A stretch of 64,000 nt of DNA, taken from assembly GCA_963971305.1 (NCBI GenBank), contig OZ020311.1, positions 7,130,001-7,194,000 of the forward strand. The letters run 5' to 3'. This stretch comes from Arcuatula senhousia (taxonomy: Eukaryota > Mollusca > Bivalvia > Mytilida > Mytilidae). A program made the position numbers and the translations under genes. Each line of letters begins with the position of its first letter. Position 1 is the first letter of the stretch. Positions 58,001 through 64,000 of the stretch are shown one piece after another. Below the pieces are notes generated by a model. The model had not been told where the DNA came from. It did no database searches and saw only the letters and a program-made list of their open reading frames with translations.

Positions 58001-61000
58001 CACTGGTGATACCCCTACTCCAAATTGTGCATTACATACATCTTCATTATTCATTAAACAGGAAGTAGGTGATACAGGAGCATAAAATCCCTATATTCCA
58101 TAATACATTAGAGGAAAATAGCAATATGCAAAATATCGAACCTCTCTGTCATGAAGCTGCTAAGAAAACTGTGACATAATATTTCATATATGTATATACT
58201 ATGTGTTACATTATTATTCATTCTATTGATAAGAAGTGAATGACCTAGGAGCATGGTATACACTACATGTTACTTTTGGACAATTCTATTTGCAAGATAT
58301 CCCACCTCTTCCTCATGTAGTTGATTAGAAAACTGCAACAGAAATTATGTTAGACAAAAAAAATGAATAACATTTGAAGTTTGAAAGCAGACAAGATGTA
58401 GAAAACAACAGTAAAGAAAAGAAACTGAAGAAGGCCTTTGGCCGAAACGTTTTAAGACTGGTAATTAATTGAACAATTATATAGAATAACAAACAGACAA
58501 CTGTAAAACAGTATTACCCCTCTTCAACAAAGATGGGGTATATCTATTTTACTGACTGGAAAGATATAAATTTGAAAGAACAGTTGATTTAATTAAGTAC
58601 CACATTTTTGTCCCTCAAAAGCCCTTAGGACCTGCCTAAAATATGTTTCAGGTAGATGATGGCCACATACATAAGCGTTTAAAATGGTATCCAGAGATTT
58701 TGCTAGGGTCTTTAGAGCATTCACAACCAGAGGGGACTTTTACTCATCAAGATTCACTTCTAATCAACCAAAAATTCCTTTCAAAGCACCATGCCACACC
58801 TAAATCCTACACTGCTATTACATATGTACTTTAAGGGAGTACAAGCTTCAGAAATTTAACATTTTCGAGATCCTCGGCTTTTATCCATTCAAATGCATAA
58901 AAAAAAAATTTAACATGTTTTCTTTATATTTGTTCAGAACTATTAAGAGAAGGTCATAATAAACACCCTATAACAATTTCATTCAATTCTAATTACAATT
59001 TCTATGTTAAAACAGAAGACGAACTTTCAATGTATTTCCTATGAAAAATCTAGAGAAGTTTTTTTCCCCACCACATTTTTAGGTGCTTATATCTTGAAAA
59101 CGGCTCCATGTTTTTGAAAACTTTTTTCATAAAGTCTACCTATTTTGAGCTATTCTTACCAAGTTTTCTATTCTAAAAAACTTTTAATTACAAAAAATCT
59201 CAGGCTTGTACTCCCTTAAATAATCTCTACCATCAAGGCAGGGGCAAATCCAGATGGAGGGAAGGGGGCCTGGGCCTCTCTTTTGGTGGAAAATTTGGTT
59301 AATCAATCATTGAGACAAGATCAGAGTGCCCTACCCCCTTTTTTAAAATTTCTGGATCTGTCACTGCATGTTATAAACTGATGACATTTAAAAACATTTC
59401 ATTTTAATAGGAGGTATGCACCTGAAAATTAAAGTACATGTAATCAGATGTCCCTATAAATGGTCTCTCGTGTTAAAAAAAAAGTCAAATCAAAGACAAT
59501 TCATATGTATAAGAGTAGGGTTAAAAAATGGGCAGGAAATCGGACTCCTTTGGAATTTTTATTGGAATAACATTGAAACAGTTTGTCCTATAAGCACAGA
59601 AATAATTATCAAAATTTACTGAAATTAGTTATATGTAATTATTAAAATTATATATCCAGTGAAATATCAAAAAAATTGATCCGCAACAAAACTAGAATGG
59701 CAATCTTCCATGAAGGATGTTTGTTGCCTGCATCTTAAAATATATGGTTAACAGGAAGAAGATGAGTTATGGGCATAAAATTGCTTTACACCATAAAGTA
59801 CTATAGTAGGAATCTACATGCCAAATATCAAGAGGCTGTAAGTTACATGTAGTTGTTTTGAAAAGGGTGACAAAATTGTTTGTGGTGCCATAGGACACAG
59901 GACAATGGAAAGTGTCAAATTGAAGCATTTGTCTTTTATGCCGTGTCGAGTTAGAAGAACAATTCCCCGTGTTTAAGATGTATGATCTTTTTAAGGTACG
60001 GTGTACTTGTTCATGAGATTACTTCTCATGTGTACACTTTGTCTTAAACACTATATAAATTTATGTAATTTCTAAAACCTCCCTCTATCATAGTTTTTCC
60101 CTAAGCTATATATATTTGGATTTCGTTTGGCTTTATGCATTTCGAACATCTTTGAGTTGTGGATTTCCTTTGTTTGGGTTCTAGTGCTGCTGATGAGGAA
60201 TAATTTTCCGAATGGCCATACAGCTCATAAAAAGTTATTGCAGTTGGAGTCAACATATGTGTCGTGGTCTCATGTTCATTTACTCCATATCCTTTCATAA
60301 ATTACCCTATATGTTGCTTTACAACAAGTTGCAGGTGACATAATAAATGAAACCACAATATTTCAAAACCATTCAGTCACCATCCTTAGCAATAAGTAGA
60401 GATGGTAAGATCAGTACAACACATGAAAAATTAATAATTTCTCGATTTGTTCTTGATAAATAAAATTAAAAAGACGGATTATGATCTTCATTTAAAAATA
60501 AAGCATAAATACCTTCCTTTCTTGTCGACAGCCACAGAGCGTACTCCTCCACCGTGACATAACATTTTCACTAGTGATTCTTTGACATTGGGGGACCACA
60601 TTGTTACCATACCTATCATGTAAAAAAACAAGTGTGGCCACTAAAAGTATGTCTCGCCTGCCGGCACCATCGCTAATATCAACTACCTAAGCTTTCATTT
60701 CTTGATATAAACACAAAAAGTGTCAGCCTATACCTAATAACAAATGCCTAGTTATTATACTATTCAAGCAATCCATTGTCCACACAAGTATTACAAAAAG
60801 TTTTCTGTCTGAAAAAAAAGACCTAAGTTCACAGAGTCACTGGAGTGTAAAAATGGGGTCATGGTCACATGGCATGGTGACAGTTGCATAGACCATAACC
60901 TGAACTGTCTGTATACTAAATATCAGATGCCTAGCTATTATACTTTTCAAGCAATTCATCGTCCACAAAAGTCTTACAAAAAAGTTTACGGCCTAAAAAA

Positions 61001-62716
61001 AGACCTAAGTTCACAGAGTCACTGGAGCGTGAAAATGGGGTCAGGGTCAAACGGCATGGTGACAGTTGCGTAGACCATAACATGAACTATCTGTATACCA
61101 AATATCAGATGCCTAGCTATTATACTTTTCAAGCGATTCATCGTCCACAAAAGTCTTACAAAAAAGTTAACAGCCTGAAAAAAAACCTAAGTTCACAAAG
61201 TCAATGGAGCATGAAAATGAGGTCAGGGTCACACGGCATGGTGACAGTTGCGTAGACCATAACCAGAACTATCTGTATACCAAATATCAGATGCCTAGCT
61301 ATTATACTTTTCAAGCAATTCATCGTCCACAAAAGTCTTACAAAAAAGTTTACGGCCTAAAAAAAGACCTAAGTTCACAGAGTCACTGGAGCGTGAAAAT
61401 GGGGTCAGGGTCAAACGGCATGGCGACAGTTGCGTAGACCATACCCTCAACTGTCTGTATACCAAATATCAGATGCCTAGCTATTATACTTTTCAAGCAA
61501 TTCATCGTCCATAAAAGTCTTACAAAAAAGTTTACGCCGCCGCCGTCGCCGGAAAGTAATACCTATGTCTCGCCTTCCGCGACTATTCGTCGCAGGCGAG
61601 ACAAAAATGGCAGGATTTCGTCAAACAGGAAGTAGGTGAGCGTCAGGTAATTCCCACATTATCGGACCCCACAATATCAAGTGGCTGTGATATGTAGTTG
61701 CTGAGAAAACTGTAATAAAAATTTGGTTCCCACCCATTGCCTGACATTTTAACATTTTATAACCTGGATTGTTCATACTGTAAATCCAACCAATAAAATG
61801 GTAACTACTGAGAAAGTAATATATTTTTAGGCATATAAATTTTTTAGGTTTACTTGGGTAGGACAAAAAAAATTGAAATTTAATTATTTCCAAAGAATAA
61901 TTTTTTCAGATAATTTTGTATGATCATGATGATTAAATTAAGAATTCTTGAATCCTTAGATATGTATTTATCCCGAATCGAGGAAAATTGAAGCTCACAA
62001 GTTTAAGAACATTCACAGTATTTGGTAAACAGTGAAAATATGTCTGAAGGATCATAAAAAAGCAATTTAATACACATACAGTATACGCTATATATGCCTA
62101 TATAACTTGTTACAAAAAATATCAGGAGTCTAAGATAAGAAAGCAATCTTTTAGGAACATTTTGCATTTATAACTTTTGCAAAATTTCAAGTTTTTCTGT
62201 ATATAGGAAGCACATAACTATGAATCACATGGTACAACCTGCTTATAAATGTAATAAACATTATACTGAAATTTTGACAATACATCCATTTTGCACCTTT
62301 TGGCCCTTTTCTTAAAACAGCATATATTTTCGTGGGGATAAAATTTCGTGGTTTAGAGCTTATACCTAAATTGGTGGGGACAAATTTTCGTGGATTTTAA
62401 ATTCTAATATACACTCTTAAACTAAATATTTTGAATTCGTGGGGATTTAATTTCGTGGATTTTTCAGACCAACGAAATAAATGAAAATTAATCCCCCACG
62501 AATATTTCTGCTTCTACAGTAACTGCAATTTTTTTGTGGTCCTATAAAATCCAGAAACATTGGTTTGCTATTTGACCTACCTCCACTATGCCCAAGACAT
62601 ATTAAAGCATTGTTTGGGTTTTGACACATGACATCGAGACGACCCATTCCTGTACTGTGACCAGCAACCTTTTGACCTATGGAAACATCCAGCCAGGACA
62701 AATATCCTTTACTGTT
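45870..62716 (-). CDS. WDR46: WD repeat protein 46 (BING4/UTP7 family), 3' part, seven coding exons
   Basis: Exons, in order on the minus strand: 62716-62581, 60612-60513, 57915-57762, 56999-56852, 54645-54551, 52298-52203, 46088-45870. All introns are GT-AG and the frame is continuous (948 nt, 315 aa plus stop). WDR46/UTP7 is a nucleolar beta-propeller protein of the small-subunit processome needed for 18S rRNA maturation. Visible: the last propeller blades ('[11 protein letters not shown]', '[22 protein letters not shown]', 'MVTMWSP', '[14 protein letters not shown]'), then the BING4 C-terminal domain with '[19 protein letters not shown]', '[14 protein letters not shown]', and a Lys/Arg-rich coiled tail ending '[11 protein letters not shown]'. 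The 5' exons lie beyond the right edge; none was found at 62717-64000. Introns are loaded with elements; the last one (6.1 kb) holds a five-fold nested insertion. Confidence 0.92.
46470..47459 (+). mobile_element. Family C tandem-cored element, copy C1 (nested in B5)
   Basis: 5' AGTG-tggc-CACT hairpin, then GTCTCGCCTGC (46496-46506). About five ~175-bp units ('agttcacagagtcactgg', 'gcctagctattatactttt'). A (CCG)n tract follows, then the 3' hairpin GTCTCGCCT-tcc-GCGAC-ttttc-GTCGC-AGGCGAGAC (47423-47458). Confidence 0.85.
48333..49067 (+). mobile_element. Family E element, copy E2 (nested in D2)
   Basis: 5' hairpin GTGTCC-ATG-GGACAC (48345-48359), then ATGTCCCCGC (48362-48371). Four ~165-bp units, an acggacgg tract, and the 3' hairpin ATGCCCCCCG ... 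CGGGGGCAT (49038-49067). Confidence 0.85.
50520..51305 (+). mobile_element. Family G element, copy G1 (nested in the GAA tract of D2)
   Basis: Perfect 5' hairpin TGTGTTGG-GATG-CCAACACA (50532-50551), then GAAGTCGCCCAAAA. Core of ~150-bp units ('gccgccattttga', 'gcaaagtttcat'). An (AAT)n tract near 51236-51256. 3' hairpin AAGTCGCC-AAAAC-TTT-GTTTT-GGGCGACTT (51276-51305). GAA repeats lie on both sides. Confidence 0.8.
52203..52298 (-). CDS. WDR46: WDR46 exon (penultimate)
   Basis: Acceptor ttctatttgtag, donor TTG|GTAAGT. 32 codons in phase 0. Confidence 0.85.
52676..53986 (+). mobile_element. Family A element, copy A8 (WDR46 intron)
   Basis: 5' hairpin GCTACGC-CGA-GCGCAGC, ATACGACCGCAA, diverged ~420-bp double units, a GACGACAACGAC tract at 53918-53945, and the 3' hairpin GCAAAAATTTGCGGTCGTAT ending 53986. 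It lies between the 52203-52298 and 54551-54645 exons. Confidence 0.8.
54211..54490. mobile_element. Inverted-repeat element with G20 and C17 runs
   Basis: The left flank ATTGGATTTTTAT-G20-CTATGG (54213-54252) is the near inverse of the right CCATAG-CG-C17-TAAAAATCAAAT (54446-54481). Likely a small MITE whose ends include homopolymer runs. Confidence 0.5.
54551..54645 (-). CDS. WDR46: WDR46 exon (DALESNPY)
   Basis: Acceptor catcaatag, donor AAG|GTAAAA. Encodes the conserved '[14 protein letters not shown]' stretch. Confidence 0.92.
54646..56851. other. WDR46 intron with small repeats
   Basis: Two copies of a ~95-bp segment ('aggtgtg...gaac-gttaactctt...gcacctga') at about 54880-54975 and 55210-55290. 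Four ~85-bp units around 'aaattctgttaaac' at 55620-55885. A GC-richer patch at 56000-56170 ('ggggtctttaacgtgcatgg') has a loose parallel at 62935-63010. No gene. Confidence 0.5.
56852..56999 (-). CDS. WDR46: WDR46 exon (BING4 C-terminal domain)
   Basis: Acceptor ttatattttcag, donor CCAG|GTATAC. Contains '[11 protein letters not shown]', the family hallmark. Confidence 0.95.
57000..57761. other. WDR46 intron, nothing recognised
   Basis: AT-rich intron with homopolymer runs of T and A near 57420-57445. Confidence 0.4.
57762..57915 (-). CDS. WDR46: WDR46 exon (WD repeat with IWDLR)
   Basis: Acceptor ttcttgctttag, donor GAG|GTAGAT. Contains the clearest WD40 signature in the window. Confidence 0.92.
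58425..58450 (+). ncRNA. Hammerhead-like core motif, incomplete
   Basis: CTGAAGA, stem II GGCC-TTT-GGCC, GAA, then ACGT that could form a two-pair stem III. Flanking stem I pairs at only two positions. A core of this kind is widespread in Penelope-like elements. Confidence 0.25.
58835..59215. mobile_element. TTAA-flanked MITE
   Basis: TTAA at 58831-58834 and 59216-59219. Inverted ends GGGAGTACAAGC ... GCTTGTACTCCC. 381 bp, no coding. TTAA duplication suggests piggyBac-type mobilisation, but the GGGAG end is not the usual CCC. Confidence 0.6.
59220..60512. other. WDR46 intron, nothing recognised
   Basis: Short frames only. 59230-59350 resembles the edge of a dispersed 'gggggcctgggcc' repeat. 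Confidence 0.35.
60513..60612 (-). CDS. WDR46: WDR46 exon (propeller blade)
   Basis: Acceptor tttttttacatgatag, donor GGAAG|GTATTT. Encodes '[20 protein letters not shown]'. The family C element C2 begins about 15 bases upstream of this exon. Confidence 0.9.
60628..61602 (+). mobile_element. Family C element, copy C2 (WDR46 intron)
   Basis: Same parts as C1: AGTGTGGCCACT, GTCTCGCCTG (60651-60660), five units, GCCGCCGCC tract, and 3' hairpin GTCTCGCCT ... AGGCGAGAC (61567-61602). Inserted in reverse relative to the gene, just upstream of an exon acceptor. Confidence 0.85.
61603..62580. other. WDR46 intron with a K unit and a decayed MITE
   Basis: 61610-61770 is a family K-like unit ('aaacaggaagtaggtgagcg'). 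62320-62520 is a decayed TIR MITE with 'ttcgtggggat' repeats ending in CTACAGTA. No gene. Confidence 0.45.
62581..62716 (-). CDS. WDR46: WDR46 exon (propeller blade), first in window
   Basis: Acceptor taaattctttttag, donor GGAG|GTAGGT. Begins in phase 0, so an upstream exon ends on a codon boundary. Confidence 0.9.
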
Positions 62717-64000
62717 CTAAAAAGAATTTAGTTAGTTAGTTAGTTATTGCTTTACTCCTAAGCAGCATGATTTCGGCTATATCCGGGAAATGAACATGAA
62801 AGGGGTGACAAAATGAACATGAAATAATGATGAAGTGGAAGAAATGGGGACACAAGGGCAGCCGGGGAGGAGAGTTTTGAATGTCACTGGAAAAAGGAGT
62901 GATGGGTAAGGACAGCAATTTAGCCTCCTGCATGGGGATTCTATGGGTCCTGCTCTTACCAAGACCTGCAGCAGGGCTCTTTAATGTAAAATGAACGTGA
63001 CATTTTCCACCAATACAGTGAACCACTATGGTTCATTCAACCATTCAATCACCTGAAGCACACATTACAGTTGCTTTATGGGCAAAGTGGACTGACCCAA
63101 TGTCAGGTTTCTGCACGCTCCTAAGTGGACTTTTACTGACAAGCTCAACGCTGCTTGAGGGGAATCTGCACAGATTTTCTGAATAGAAAATGTTTTCTCA
63201 TTTCTTTTCTTTTCTGAAAAGATTTATCAAAGTTAGTGAAATTTTTTGTTCATCAGTTTGTAATTGTCAAAACACCTTTTGCTTCTTTTTTGAATGGTAG
63301 AATCCCTTAATGATATAAAGGCTTACTTCAGTGAGGCCAAAAATGAAAAATATATTTTCAATCATTCCCCTTACTTTCCAAAGTGTAAAGCCCATCTGAG
63401 CACAAAGGAAAAATTTTATTGCTTTCCTACCAATGTTGCTAGCTCACCAACACAGGAACACAAAACAGATATATTGTGGTGGTGTGTGTGTAGGTGTTTA
63501 ACTCCCTTTAAGACGCACCTGGGCCATATAGGGCAGTCAGTTTTGATGGTGGAGAAGCCTGTATACCCAGAGCAAACCACCTGCATTGGGCAGGTAACTG
63601 ACAAAGCTAATTGCGTACAGGTGGAATACTGTCATTTTTGTAAATTACAATGTGTGCATCATTCCAACAACCTGTGGAGGTAATTGACAAGTGATAAATA
63701 GCGTCTTAAATCACTTGACCACCAAGGCTCATTTATAAGTATGAAATAAGTGATCTTCCTATATATCTATGATAGCTTAGGAATTCAGGTTCATTGTTTT
63801 GAGACCCTAGATGCTTTTCTATAATTTAAGTTTTTTTCTGACCATACAAATCCTTGGTTGTATAATGTCATAGTTCTTGTCAGAGTTGTCAGTAATAATT
63901 TGGTTTTCATGCATGGATATATGGGAAGATCACTTATTCAATACTTACTACAGAAGCAAATAGAAAATGGTATGGTAAAAACTTCAAATTTAGGAAAAAA
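62717..64000. other. WDR46 intron or upstream region; one unrecognised 129-aa frame
   Basis: No further WDR46 exon is visible on the minus strand. A plus-strand open frame at 63294-63683 (129 aa, Cys- and His-rich: 'WWCVCRCLTPF', 'YCHFCKLQCVHH') has no recognised family and no strong start context. Treat as hypothetical. Confidence 0.3.

Noticed and set aside
1..64000. tRNA or rRNA genes
   Set aside because: None recognised by eye on either strand; a covariance scan would be needed to exclude them.

Overview
This window is eukaryotic, AT-rich, intron-bearing and packed with repeats. The protein families, the GT-AG introns and the repeat types (tandem-cored elements with subterminal inverted repeats, like the 'pearl'/Helentron-associated elements of bivalves) point to a bivalve mollusc, probably mytilid-like. 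The species is an inference; nothing in the window proves it.

Three host genes can be rebuilt exon by exon. (1) On the minus strand, 21507-18481, a three-exon gene encodes a secreted ten-cysteine beta-microseminoprotein (MSMB/PSP94)-like protein with an added acidic tail (152 aa). (2) On the plus strand, 30590-39347, an eight-exon gene encodes mitochondrial ribosomal protein bL9m (MRPL9, 259 aa). (3) On the minus strand, 62716-45870, the last seven coding exons of WDR46/BING4 (UTP7 family, small-subunit processome) are present; its 5' exons lie beyond the right edge. MRPL9 and WDR46 converge, with 6.5 kb of repeats between their stops.

Most of the rest is mobile DNA. 1036-2670: element family B. 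4181-4557: piggyBac-type MITE. 6940-7824: Crypton-type recombinase-like ORF. 8160-15300: a 143-bp satellite with three near-identical 5'-truncated LINE copies, one split by a family A element. 15310-16960: two more tandem-cored repeats. 17198-20789: two family A elements around and inside the MSMB-like gene. 24041-25457: family B. 25613-30486: a 4.9-kb element whose 68-bp inverted ends start with CACAGTG and are flanked by a 5-bp duplication, the signature of Transib/RAG-type transposons. 31243-32125: long-TIR MITE in a MRPL9 intron. 35819-37860: about 19 tandem copies of part of a MRPL9 exon with its splice donor. 40672-45740 and 46332-51536: heavily nested elements. 52676-53986 and 60628-61602: further elements in WDR46 introns.

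The main hunt result is that at least eight unrelated-sequence element families here share one layout: a short 5' hairpin, then a family-specific motif, a tandem-repeat core, a microsatellite, and a 3' hairpin whose arms repeat the 5' motif. Other notable results are the CACAGTG-ended element next to the MRPL9 start, the exon-derived array carrying many splice donors, a near-complete hammerhead ribozyme fold at 23331-23372, and satellites carrying estrogen-response-element and DR1-type nuclear-receptor motifs.
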